Below, in pieces: positions 1-13,500 of a stretch of 64,000 nucleotides of DNA. Source of the DNA: Galbula dea (lineage: Eukaryota; Chordata; Aves; Piciformes; Galbulidae); the NCBI GenBank assembly GCA_013399015.1, contig VWZX01002368.1, positions 808,693 through 872,692 on the forward strand. Direction: 5' to 3'. Below the pieces are notes generated by a model. It saw only the letters and a program-made list of their open reading frames with translations, did not search any database and was not told the DNA's origin. Each line of letters starts with the position of its first letter. The first letter of the stretch is position 1. Made by a program: the position numbers and the translations under genes.

Positions 1-3000
1 GTGTCCATGAAGTAGGATGTACCACATTGCACAGCACACCCATCAGAAACCAAAGTCTACATGGTCCAGAAGAAGCACTGCATAGTCAGATGCAAAGACA
101 GATGTGTAGTGTGGGCTGCAGCTGCACACATCTTGTGGACAATCTGGAGGCTATTCCAGAGCCCAAGATTTCAACATGGAAGTTTTATCAAGCCTGGCTG
201 ACATTCACCAAGTAGTTTTACAAATACAAACTGACTATATCAGTATGAACTAAGGGATTGATTTTGTATTTGATCCTTAGTAATAATAGGGGCAAAATTC
301 TGGAGCTGTTGTCTAAAATCTTAGAACAAATTATTAATCTCCATGTGTTAAAAAAAAATCAATGTGAACCTGCAACATGCAACACTGATACTGTGAATTC
401 TTACTCCATAATCATAAAGAGAAGCTACTTGTCAGGAACTAGAGAACTTCAAAATACGTTGCCCATATATAGACACAGAAATGCACTTGCTACAAGCATG
501 TTAGTTCAGAAGTTGTTTTTGCTCTAGCAACATCTTTGAAAATCAGTCAGCTTCATTCAACAGACAGTAGTGGAGAGGAAGCATCATCTTTTGTGCATGG
601 GGATAAACTACTGGAAGTACAGATCCTTGTTGTTGAAAGGACAGGACTTGCCTCTTGTCGCTACCATGTCACATCTGCAAGTAAGGTTTGAAGTGAAAAA
701 AGTAAGGTGCTATTACTATAAACTTAAAGTCTGTACCTAAGGAAATTCATACAGTTGTCATACCTGTGTCAAGAACAGTGTACAGAGAGAGGATCTGCTC
801 CCAGTCTAACCAACTTTTGCCACTGCAGTGGCAGAAGGCAGAGCAGGCAGGTTTAAATGGGGGAAGAAGGTGCTTATCAGGCTGTGGGGACTACCTGGAG
901 CTCACATCTGAGCTAAGCACCTAAAGGAAGAACTTGGATGCCTGACAAACAGAAGCAATGCTGGGCTATGGAAAGACAAAAAAAAGGGAACAGAAACAAT
1001 AACTATATGTACATTAGAGTAGAAAGAACTGGTACAACATTCAGCTCTATGAAAGGCCAATCTCACAAAGGGAGATGAGACACCTATGTAAGACCCACTA
1101 GAGGCTTCGGTACACGGACATACGTACGTGCATCTGGTCGAGCTGTACAGCTCTCAGCAAAAACAGCTCTGAGAGATCAACTGATCACTAACACTAAAAG
1201 GCATCCAACCACCACATATTGAGATGTACCTGAGCACCTATTTTGCCTCCATTTAAGACACTTGAGGGGAGAAAAATCTCAACTACAGAAAATATAAAGC
1301 TCAGACTGGTCCCATGGATGATAAGATGAATTGGTAAAAAGCTATCTTTCTGAAAAAGCCAACAAATAAGGAGAGAACAAGTTCCTAAGAGTAGCTGTTT
1401 AAGGCAGATGAAGACTGGCTGAAATAGCAAAATCATCTCCAGACCAGGCCATTGGAAAGAACTGTAAAATGCTAAGTGCACTATGCCTACCTCATTTTAC
1501 ATGCCCCTTGGGAAGAAGGGGAAGATGATCTGGTAGACATGTCCTAGACAGGTACTGGCAACACACAGATCTGATCCTGAATGGCTGAGCAAGCACTCAA
1601 AGAACAGAAGATTACAGGATGATGCACATTCCTTTCCTTTACAGCTATTTGTATCTGAAACCTTCTGCTTATTTTATTCTTTATGATGACTTTTGGGCAA
1701 ACATTAGAATAAGAGCTACTACAATGTCATTAAACCATCAGTAAGTCTAACCCTCACCAACGGCACTGAGAGCATGACTCCTTAACATACTATGCTCTGC
1801 AGTCACCAGGACTCAGCTGTATTTAAGAGACCTGTTGGCAGACCTCTGACACCTTCCATTGACTTTATTTATTTATTTTCCTTGCAGAGACCCTAAGCCA
1901 GGATGTGCAGCTGCACCAACAGGAAAAGTGATCTTGTCAGCACAGCTTATTCTGTTTAAAGAGCTATTTCAGCAACCTCAGAGAAGAAACATCTTGCTGA
2001 CCCAAGTTCCTTCGTTGTTAGGGAAGTTTACCATTACAACTGCAACCAGTAAGTCCCAGGAGAAACTGGATGGTCCCTATAAAGAGTTTCAATTGGAGAG
2101 AAAAGTAGAATTTTCCAAAGATGCAAACCTATTTGAGTAAATCAAATCTGCTTGCTCCTTTCAAATACCATTACATTTGACCATCTAGAAGAGACAGTGG
2201 GAGAAACTGCTATTCCTCAACAGAAATATTACAGTCCTCAGACTAACAAGTCTTTGAAATATAATCATGCATTTTGAAAATTATATTCTGTTCTATCTCT
2301 AAGCAGGTCCCTAGAGGGCCACATCAGCATTTCTGTGGGGAAATCCCTTAGTGGTCTCTCAAGAATACCTAGTGATAGTTTCTGTGCTGTATTTAAATAG
2401 GAGCAAAAATATTTTAAGGAAATCTAATGAAGTTTAGAAGTTAAACCGGTACATAGTTAAATGTTTCTCTGGTTACAGAGGAATGGTAGAGCACTAGCTT
2501 ACTGCTAACAGAACTTACTGGCTCAGACTTCACAGCACATGACAGCAGCCCAGCTGAAATCAGTGTAACAGTATTTGCACAGTGCTGTGTTGAGCTAACA
2601 AGCCATGCTGGTTTTGAGCAGGCTTTGGACTTCAAGCAGAATTTTTCCTTAAGTTTCCAAATGCACATGTTTTAAAATCACAACAGGATGGCAAATGCCA
2701 GCACAAACTTGACATACAAGTCAGTTTATTTGAAATACTCAGAGAATTTTCATTTAAAAAAAAAAATCAAGATATTCTTTATTCACCATTGGGGGATTTT
2801 GGTAATTAAGCAGTAGTGGATCTGCTTCATAGCAAACAGGTCTTAAGCACTGCTTTTCTTGAAAATTAGGGGCATATGTAATCACCTTGCAGTTACCACA
2901 TTCAGCCACATAATCCTAAATGGCAACACACCTGCAGTGACCAACTAGTATCTCTCTAACTTCTGAAAATTCATGCAGTTTTAATAGTCAGCCAGCATCT

Positions 3001-4290
3001 TTATATTATAACCCTTCTAGATTTAGTCTATAATATTTCTTCAAACCTGAGATCCTGTAAATAAAAAAACCCCAACTTTCCAAGGATCATTTGAATCATT
3101 TTGCTACGCCTAATCCAAAGAATTTTAAGTTCAGTCTAAATGCAGTAGTTTCTGACATCAGAGCCACACCACTCAGAGGCATCAAAAAAAAAAAATCATA
3201 AAAATCAATGTGTTACCAAAACTGCAAGCACAGATCTGAGTTAAAAAGAAACCCTCAAGGACAGTGCATACTCTATTTTGCCCAGATACCACAAAAAGCT
3301 ACCCAGGGAAAATACTTTAACTTTCCAATCCAAGCTGTACCTTTGTTACAGAGTTTGTGAATTCTTCTGTAAGAACACAACTATGCTGATCAAATAGTAA
3401 ATGAAAACTGGTCCTACACATTAGCTACAGGCTCTTAAGAGTGAACCTCAACCAGGTTTCTGGATGTGTGTCCTTATACTGTGAAAACTACAAATGATGC
3501 CTAGGGAAAAAAGAGCAAGAGAAGGGACAAGGCTTATGATGTCAAAGGAGCAACCTGGACATCAAGATATGTTCCCAGACTCACTACTGGCATGGGTTGA
3601 TAGAAAAGTTGGTTTAATCACAGTGCTCCAGGATGAAAAGCTGAAGGAGTAAAAAGGCTGGTAATTTCCTCTGGGAAGAGAGCCCCAAGCCAACAGAGCG
3701 TGTGTGTGTGTGTGAGACACCAAAAACATTTACTGTGTTTATGGGCAGACAAAATTTTTACTGTCAGATAGGTGCATATTCCAGCAGTCAATTCTCAGCC
3801 TGCTGCTAAGAATTTTTAAGTTTATTGTGTGTTTTGATAGATATCTTGCTTCTCAGAACTGGATGAGAGCTGGATTGCTAGGAGCCAGGTATTTACCATA
3901 GGATAGATCACTCACTAATGCTAGAAGTCTTTTTCCTATCCCTTCTATGTTTATTTTTACTTAACTGGTAAACAGTTTAAATATGTTAAAGATGATTACA
4001 GCAGGCACTTCTTTTTTATAAAACTCGAGCAAGTTCTCTAACTGAGCAGAGTATGCCTGCACTGACTCCCAGTCAGAGGCAGTTATCAAACATCAGCAAC
4101 TCTAGTGGAAGGTAAACACGTACCACATCTAGTATTTTAGCTCACCCTAGCACTCTTACTATTACACACTGGCAGGTTGGTTGTAGGTTAAATAGGAAAG
4201 TATGTAAAGTACTTTGTACTACAGTAAAGTACTTAAATAAAGGTTATTTAATGTACCAATAAATTCAGCTGTTGCCTGCAATTTTGAATT
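1..4290. other. ITSN2 intron 28 (partial)
   Basis: AT-rich intron with no exon of the DH, PH or C2 domains on the minus strand. It holds a (GT)n run at 3700-3714 and poly(A)-signal-like hexamers near its right end. On the plus strand two open segments with splice-like borders occur at 528-680 and 1888-2048, without family similarity that I recognise. Confidence 0.7.
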
Positions 4291-4361
4291 CTAAATACAA
4301 AGACTAGCAATGCATCTTTGAAATAGAATAACAAGACCAATAAGAAATAAAAGTTGCTTAC
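4291..4361 (-). other. ITSN2: Possible alternative 3' end of short ITSN2 (unspliced read-through)
   Basis: Continuing exon 28 past its donor adds CKQLLFLIGLVILFQRCIAS and three residues before TAG. An ATTAAA lies at 4247-4252 on the minus strand, and AATAAA copies at 3950-3955 and 3821-3826. Intersectins are known to make short forms ending after SH3E; whether this bird uses this read-through is inference, and the tail is unusually hydrophobic for a scaffold protein. Confidence 0.3.
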
Positions 4362-4553
4362 ATTGCTGACTTGGATCAGAATCCGTGGTCATCTTCACGT
4401 AGTTTGAGGGGAAGAGACCTGTCACACCATTGATTTCTCCTTGCCACCAGTCAGCATCATCTTTGTTAAGTACATTAATAAGCTGCCCTTTGGAGAAACT
4501 GAGCTCGTCCTCATTGTTTGCCATGTAATCATACATGGCTATCACTTGACACA
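4362..4553 (-). CDS. ITSN2: ITSN2 exon 28, complete SH3E (residues 1196-1259)
   Basis: 192 nt, phase 1 on both sides, encoding VCQVIAMYDYMANNEDELSF, SKGQLINVLNKDDADWWQGE and INGVTGLFPSNYVKMTTDSD, ending PSQQ. The donor CAAT|gtaagc leaves one base of the tryptophan codon that opens the DH-side exons in the long isoform. Without splicing the frame runs on for 23 codons to a TAG at 4291-4293. Confidence 0.95.
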
Positions 4554-7500
4554 CTGCAACAAAAACCAAATACAGCAGGACACTGTTACACAACTACTAA
4601 GACTGGTTTTGAGTGTTTTACATAACCACAGGAAAGAAACAATTTCACATACACTGTTACATAAGAAAAATGACCTTATCTTGATGTGGAACTGTCCTCT
4701 CATTTCTTTTACCTTTTTTAAATTGGGCCAGGCAGTAATCTTTCCACTTTGTATGTATCTCAATGCACTTTTATAGTGAATTGATTCAGTTAGTACAGCA
4801 TCTATTGACCTTCTAAATGCTTTAAAATAAAACCAAGTATGCTTCTATCCCTCTAACTAGCTCAGAAAAGAAAGTGAGTTTGATTATCTTACAGATGATA
4901 CTTGTGAGAAAAATATGGCAAAGGCAGAGGAAATGTGCAACAGTCAATTGTGAGCTAATTTAGCCAAAGGGAAGTTTTGTCCAGTAACACCCAGGAAACT
5001 GTTGTATATAATCATAGAATTGTCAAGAGTTGGAAGGGACCTTAAAGATCATCTAGTTCCAACCCCCCTGTCTGGCACGGACACCTTCCACTACATCAGG
5101 CTGCCCAGAGCTCCATCCAGGCTGACCTTAAAAGCTTGCAGGGATGAAGCTTCCACAACCTCTCTGGTCAACCTGTTCCACTGTCTCACCACCCTAGCAG
5201 TGAAGAACTTCCTCCTTATGTCTAATCTAAAACTACTCTCCTCTAGTTTGCATCCGTCTCCCTTGGTTCTATCACTACCTGACCTATCACTCTATCACTC
5301 CCTCCCCAGCTTTCTTGTAGGCCCTCTTCAGATACTGGAAGGCCACAAAAAGGTCTCCTTGGAGCCTTCTCTTCTCCAGACTGAACAACCCCAACTCTCT
5401 CAGTCTCTCATTTGTATAAGCAAATTATAGCTGTGGAGAACAGCACAATTTAAGCATGCAGAACCAAAACAAAGCTCCTTTTCAGTGAAATAATCTCATT
5501 TGTACCTGGCCATTCCAATGGAAATATCTAGTGCAAATTTGTTTAGTCTTTATAAGGAGCAGTGCATGTAATTCCAACAGGTGTTTGTCAATGATTGCTA
5601 GTTTTCTCTAAAATTTTTGCCAGCATTTAGAAAGCTGGAGTTTCCAAGTGAAACTTCCAAGTGAGAAGAGTGTGGTTGTTCAGTGCATTCAGCAAAATTA
5701 AAAAGCTCTTGTCATAGAAGATGGACTGCTGACCTTCACAAAGAGTTCTGGATATAAACATCTTTGTATGACTAAGACTTTCTGCTGTAAGGTATGTAGA
5801 GGATAGTATGTGTTAGTAAGGGATCCTACAAAGAACTGTTTTCATGAAGTTGTGAATTTTTACCTTTCTTAGACAGAGATAAGAGCTGAATGGACAAGTC
5901 TGTCCAAAGACCCAGATTCTGACTAGGACTTCATCTTCCTCAGTGACACCCAAATCAGATATGGCCATTAAACCTAATTATCACACTGGTTATGTAATTC
6001 AGATGAGTATCTGAACAACCAAAGCAGTTGCAAATATCCAAAATGAAAAAGAAAGTCACTTTTTTTTTGTCACCTGAGGGAGCAGCAGATGTGGTTCTTT
6101 CACTGCTTGGACCCAGTAATTTCACATGGCTGGCAGGAAACCATCCTTTCTGTCTCTTTTTCCCTCTTGCCTGGAAATGTTTAAAATAGTTATTACACAA
6201 TTAAGAAACCAAATAGTCTATACACTGGAAAAAAATGCAACAAATGTATCACAGTATTGCCAACAAAAGACAAAAGGTCAGGCTTCCAAACACCGACTAA
6301 ATAGTAAGCAGATCTCAAAAGGAAAAAAATCTGGCTGAAGGATAGAACAACAACAAAAAAAATAAAACTGCACCACACTATGTTTTGGCAAATGTTATTA
6401 ATCCAAATTTTCAAGTGCAGCCAATTATTTCAGTGCACAATTTAAATGTGGGGCTGAAAATTCACTCTAATAACATTCCACTTATGCCTCATATTAGGAG
6501 TCTCTAATGAGACACCCAGAACAGAGACAGCAATTACCATAAGCTGTTTTGAAAATCTGACTCAAGTAGTTGACATCACTTCCTACCTAGTACAGTATGA
6601 GAGAGTATGAAAAGAATTTCCTTATTTTTTAGTGTTTGCTTTTCTAGTCACACAGGAAAAGATATCTCTGCAGGCACCAAAGAAACAAATACACTTCAGA
6701 GTGCACAAAAAAGTCAGGATGGAAAAGTAAGCAGAGATTTTAGGAAGCAGTAACTGAAGAGTGAGCTCTGGTACAGCAAGAGAAGCAATTAAAACTAGCA
6801 AGAATTGACACTTGTGTATCTTAGCTTCCCTTCCTCTTCCATTTTATTTATTTATTTAATTCTTCTAAGGTTCTTCCTGAACCAGCACCAGGCCTACTTT
6901 TCTTAAAATACAAACTACTCATTGTTTTCCACATTTGTTTATTTTTTGCACATACTAGGAATAAATTTGCTGCTGCTATTAATTCACAGAAATTCACTGC
7001 AGCAATTTCTCAACTTGCTGACTGTAATCTCTCCTCCCATATCTGTAAAGGAGGCTGGTTTTAGGAAGAGATGCTGAATAGTTCCATCAGCCCTGTTCTA
7101 ACTGTTGGGGAGGGAAGACAGGTTAACGAGAGTATTCACACAAAAGAGTGTCTGTGGCTGTAGAATACCTTGGGAGAGGCCTAATAAGTGATATTAAGAG
7201 GACAGAACTTTCTAATCTGCTGTTCAATCCCAACACTGGGAACAGCATTCAGTATTGGAAGTAACATGTTTAAATTCAGGCTAATGCTGCAGATTCAGCT
7301 GAAATTCAGCTGAAGAAAAGGGTAACAGAGTCATTATAAGATCATAATTTAACTTTTTGCATTGGTTGCAAAGGTAAAGGCAACCATGAACAAGATCCAT
7401 GGGACTCTGAAAGTCAAAATGTCAACTATGATTCAGGAAGAATGTCATGGAACAATACCCTCAACCTCTGGAACCAGAAATTCATCACTAGGTGGGGAAA

Positions 7501-10500
7501 GGAGAAAAGTGGGAACAACATCCTTCAAAACAAATTAGCTTCCAACTTCCCAAAATATCTGCTTTTTCATTAGAATAATTTTACAATGTTTCACAATTAA
7601 ATTCTAACCAATTTCTTAAATGTCAATATCCCTCTTCCCCCTCCCATGCACATGTTCATTGACAATTTTACTATTTGCTGTGACAAAAAAAAAACCAAGT
7701 AAAAAAATCAAGAACCTCCAGCGATCCAAGATTTAGTTATTTTTTCCCCAAAATACAGTTTATACAAGATTAAAATAACTTTCTAGCCAGCTTTTAGAAC
7801 ACTGTACTTAGTTGTTTTCTTGAATTAAACCCAAGATCACTTCCTAGCCATTCATGAAGTCACAATTATTTCTCCTTCAATAACTACCTGCAACTCTCCT
7901 TGCCACCATCCACTAGCATTTTTCTTCAGAATAAGTATTAGCTGTCCTGGAGCAAGACTAAGCTGTTCAGTTCCTGATGCAGCATAGGCAGTAGTAACCT
8001 GAGCAATTTCTGGAAAGATAATATATTAATTGCATTTGTTATTTTTTCATTACAGTAAGAGCTAGATCCCCAGAAATATCCTGGTACATGTCTTGCAGTT
8101 AAGCACATTAGCCACCATTAAAACACTGCTATGAACCTCAATGCTCATAGTCACTAAAGAAACAGTCCTAAATGTTACAAAGTTTTCACGCACTTACCTG
8201 GTTTCTTATTTATTGTTCCAGTTTTCCCAGAATTACTAGAAGCCTACAATGACACAAGAATCATCTCTTAATTTGCAATAAAAGCAGTAGAGTTTACACC
8301 AACTTTAAACAAGTGGACAGAAGAGCATGTGGAAAGCACATTTTGAGCATGTGTTTACCAAAATACCATCCTGAGTGGAGAGAGACCCAGTGACACTATG
8401 GTGAAAGCACTGAGTTAGTCCTCAAGCTACCTAGGCTTTTCTTTCAAGAACATTAACCTCTGCTTAAAATCTCTAAGAGCTACATACCAGCAATAGGATA
8501 AAATGAGAAACAGCATCTTGAATTAATTCTCAGACTACAAACTCACTTCTTGTTCCTTTGGTCTGACGTAATTGGAGGGGAAGATTCCAGTTCTGCCATC
8601 AATGCTCCCAGTCCACCACTCCCCTTCCTTCTGGGTCACTAGGATTTCCTCACCCTCCATGAAGGTCAAGTCACCAGGCTCAGAGCTTGAGTATGAATAG
8701 AGTGCAACATACTCTGTGCAAACAGCACATATAAAGAAGAAGACAAGTTTCAGGTAGGAGGATAAAAGCATGTCAGATGCAAGCAAGGGCTACCTTTGAT
8801 ATCAGCATTCACTGTTCTGTTTGGAACATGAATCATGTCTTCACAAGTCTGTGAACCAACCTAACTACTTGCTTGATTGTAATCACACCTTGCCTCATGT
8901 TTATGACTGAATTACAGGCACACAATTCTGTACAGATAGATAAATTTGGCAGTGAGAATTACTACCCTGCGATCATCCTGCAGATCAGCAGAAGCCCACA
9001 GACTACACCACTTGCATTAAGAATTCCATCTTACCTCTGTGTTTCACAGAAAGCATGTACAATCCACACCTAAACCTGATTAAAACCATTTTTATCTGAC
9101 AAACACAGCAACAATGAAAAACACAAGTGGAATTCAAGTACACTTGGGGAAGCATGGAGATACTCTACATTAAAAAGGTTAGAAAGTGCTTCCCACAATT
9201 TTTTCTCCAGTAATATTTGTATTCTTTACTCCCCACTGACTGAAAGAGAATGCTGCACAATTGAGAAGACTAAAAATCCCTTCTCATGTCTCTACAGTAT
9301 AGCATAAAACAGTGGAGAAGAGCAGAGAACTCAGCTTATGGGTAAGAGACATATTTAAGTTTTCAGAAACAAATCAATGCTTGAGAAAGAGCCAGAAACA
9401 CAATCCAGGCCTATGCTTAAGCTGAAGTACTTATAAGCTTTTCTTAAGTTCCTGTTTTAGAATTCTCATAAGAGTAGCTCAGCATTTCCACTGTATCTTT
9501 TGGATAAGCATGAAAAGGCCTGCTCAGAAATTCTTCCCACATTTAAGCTTATTCACATGACATTAAGCAGAAACAGACTGTATCATTAGGTAGCATGTTC
9601 CATGCTGACTTACCCTCTCCTGCTGTGTAAGACTGAGTATTAGGTTTTTTGTTTACAGCTGCATAAATAGGTTCTGGTCTGCAGAAAGAAAAACATTAAG
9701 TTTGACTAACTAAAAGGCTGGTCAAGAACAAATCTCTATTAGTATGAGAGTAAGTTCACTTTGGTTATCTTAAAGTTGGTATTGCCTCTGAATCAGTTGC
9801 AAATAAAGACTTCCCTGACTGTCAAACGGTGACAGGTATTACTGACACTTAAGAGGTGAATGGTATTCAAGAGCACAACAGTTAAAAAAAAAACAGCAAT
9901 GTGATGAAAGACAAGAAGATATATTTGCAAATATGTTATCCAAAGGAAGTACACAGTAAGGACTTTGTCTAAATTCTTTTACTCTAGAGAATTTTTAAGA
10001 TCCTTTATCATAATGCATGAGAATAACAATTCTTACACAATGGTGCAGCCATCCCACGAGTTCGCATTATTACCTAAATAGTTACCTTGCAGCATCAGAA
10101 CAGACACTGATCTTTCCAAGGAAATAAAAATACACTATTTCTGCAAAATGCACCTGATAAGCTTACAATTATTTGCAAGTCACTTAGAAATTGGCACCTT
10201 CAGAGACAGAACACAACTACACTGCAAGAGAGCTGATGCGGTAATGAGCCAAAACAAAGTCTGCCACTTGATGAATAATCAAACACCACTGATTTTTCAC
10301 AGCACTCAGCCTTGGAAGACTCTATTTACACAGCAGTGAGCCCAACATTACATTGCCAGAATGAAATAAAAGCCTACAATGGCACGGTGTAAATTGTAAA
10401 TTATATTCTGCACTTCAAAGCACTACAAGGATGTTGCACTCTAAATGACCTCTTTTTGTAAACTGTTGAATAAAACACAAATACATTTTACACTTACTCC

Positions 10501-13500
10501 TCTTTCTTGATTTCACTCCCAGGTAAGAGCTTGACATATGATTTTGGAAACCAGCCCCTTCCTCCATGTACCTCTCCAAACCACCAGTTTTCCTGCTGCT
10601 CCAGGACAGTAATGATATCATTTTTGGAAAAATTCAAGTGGTTATCTTTTTTTGCAGTCCAAGAGCAAAGTGCTTGTGCTTTTAAGTTCTTGACAGGCTG
10701 CCCCTGTTAAGACAGAAGTAGAGATGTTGATTGACCACATTGCACCAAACTGGTGCAAGTGTTAAAAACAACCAACCATTGACATATTTTTAACTGGAAT
10801 TTAAGCAACTTCATTCTTAACTTTTGTTTTTTACATTGTTGTGTCCAAGCTGTTGATTAGCAAACAATCTCTCATCTCTGTTTCTTATTTGTTAGAAATC
10901 TCTTTTGTGTCCAACTGCAGGTGAAAATTATCTTTGAATTATGAAGCATACTGCCTGAGTCTTCCTGCTCAGTGGTCCCTGGAAACACATGGAATTTACC
11001 AATGCACACCAGTGGAGCATTCAGACTAGATTTGTTATCCTCTAGACTGTTGAGTACACCCATTAGTATAAAAGTTGTGTTTTGGTTTTCAGATTCATTA
11101 ACAGCAATCTAAAGCACAGCAAGTTCTCCACTCTCACCCAACACACCTGTCCATGAATAGGTGAAACAGACCCAGGGGACACAGTGCGAGTAAAAGCTGA
11201 TTTCTGTTGCCATGCAGTGTCAGCATTCAGGCTAGAAAAAGGGATGTTTTGGTATTCAGATTCTTCTGCAGATTTACCTGGTGAAAGTGGTCTGCAAATT
11301 GAACACAGGCATATTTAACACAGACAGTTTTTATTTACACAGTACCTCAAGCAGAATAGCTTTTGCCTTCCCCCCCCCATTTTTAAAGAATATATATATA
11401 TAAACCAGACACTCTATACACTGTGAGGCAGACTGTCAAATACTTAACATTTCAAAGCTAACCTTCCAACAGGTTCTTTGCCTTCTGTATTTGTATTTTT
11501 AAGAACAAACATTAAATGAAGCTACCTAGCACATTATGCCTTACATTAAATTTAGAAAAAGCAATTTTAACACAAAAGTAACAAACTCACTCTGAAGCAG
11601 CTGAGGTAGTAGATAAAGATACTGTAGGAGGAAGTAAGGCTTTCTTAGGAGATAAAGATTTTTCTCCTTCTGGTATTTTTTCTACATAATTGCATGGAAA
11701 CCAACCAAAATGTCCTTGAAAACTCCCATAAAGCCAACCAGGCTCTCCCACAGTTTTTTCATCAACCTATGGACAGAAGGATCAACACAAAGGAAACACA
11801 ATTAGCAGCATGAAACAAACAGGACATCTAGTGTGTCAGCACCTGCTGGCACTCTGAATTGAATAGCATGAGCAGCACCCCTACAAAGGTCAGCATTTTC
11901 ATGCTCTTCCCTTTCAAACTTTAGCTGATTTTGCCCTGTTCAAGAAACAGGAGGATGATGCAGTTGCACTGTTTTTAGACACAGGTAGAGACAGGCCTCT
12001 AAGACATCATATCCCTTCAAATGGGCCCCAAACATGCACACTGGGGATCAGTACTTAGATTCACTCTGGCTTGCCAAAAATTACAGTGCACTGTGTTGTA
12101 TTTTGCCAGATGCACAGCCAAGAGGCAGTGGCTGGCAAGCCTAGCAGTGCACAAAAATAACTGCTGCAGTTCTGCTTACAGATACAATTGTGTCATTTGA
12201 CTGCATCCAAAACATGTCCAAAAATTCCACTATTTACTACACGATTGAGGGTGCCAGAGCACTGGAACAGAGTCTGCCCAGAGAGGCTGGGCAGTCTCCT
12301 TCTCTGGAGAGATTCAAAACCTGTCTGGATGTGCTTCTGTGTGAGCTGGTCTAGGGAATCCTGCTGTGGCAGGGGGGTTGGACTAGATGATCTTTCGAGG
12401 TCCTTTTCAACTCCTGACATTCTGTGATTCTGTGATTAGGTACAGAGCATCCTTAAACATTCATAGAAATACTAAGGCCTCCATTATGCTGCAAATTAGT
12501 TTGTCAAAATTAACTGAAAATTAGCCAAATACTATCAGCTAGTTAGCTTAGGTGAGGTTTGTGGTATAAGAGGAGGGGGAGGTGGTGGTGGCTATTAGCC
12601 TATTTCTAAAATAAGTTATCAGTAGTCAAATGACACAGTTAATTATATCTGAGAAGGAAGCCAAAACAAAACCTATTTCTCTTATTCTCTCTCCCATGCT
12701 TCACTGGTATGAAAATGCAAATCAATGATTTAACACTGTTAAACTGAAGGTTAATACTTCAGTGTTTTACTATTTTCTGCCACACTGCTTTGTAAACTCC
12801 TATCAGCTACTTATATCACTTACAGTCTGAATAAGGAGGAGCCACATGTACTTACATATTATATACAAACTAATTTTATTACCACAGTTGTAAATCAGTT
12901 TTCATAAGTCCACCTGAATGTACATGCTCTCAAAAACATGTGTGCTGACAAGTTGTATAACATCAAATAACACATATTTCAACAGAGAAGACAGAAGACA
13001 CTTCCAAAAATACTACAGACAACATATTGAGCTGAATCCAGAAAACTGCTACAAAAGAATGGACAGAGAATAAACTACTGTAGGTATCTGCCTGAGAGAG
13101 CACTTACAAAGGACCAGCCAACAAGAGGCACAAGTCTATGTAACAATACATCAGAAAATAGTATTAAGATTCAGAAGAACCTTTCACGTCTATCTGTTAA
13201 GTAACTACTTTATTTTAATTAAAATGCCATTAATTAATGATTCATGCCTCTATTTACTACACTTATATTTCAGGCAGACACTTAAGAGGCCAAGCTGTAC
13301 ATGTACAAGGAATAGCAACAACTACAAGGTCATGAATTAGTGGCAACTTGGCAGTGCAAGGTTAACGGTTGGACTCGATGACCTTAAAGGTCTTTTCCAA
13401 CCTAAACAATTCTGTAGTTTCTTAGCTTTCTTGCTCTACTAATTTTAGAAAGTTAATGTTTAGCATTCACTACTGTTATTGTAAATAGATTCTCATCACC

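Noticed and set aside
1..4361. Search for DH-PH-C2 exons of long ITSN2
   Set aside because: No minus-strand segment resembling the start of the DH region was seen; the remaining exons probably lie beyond the left edge.
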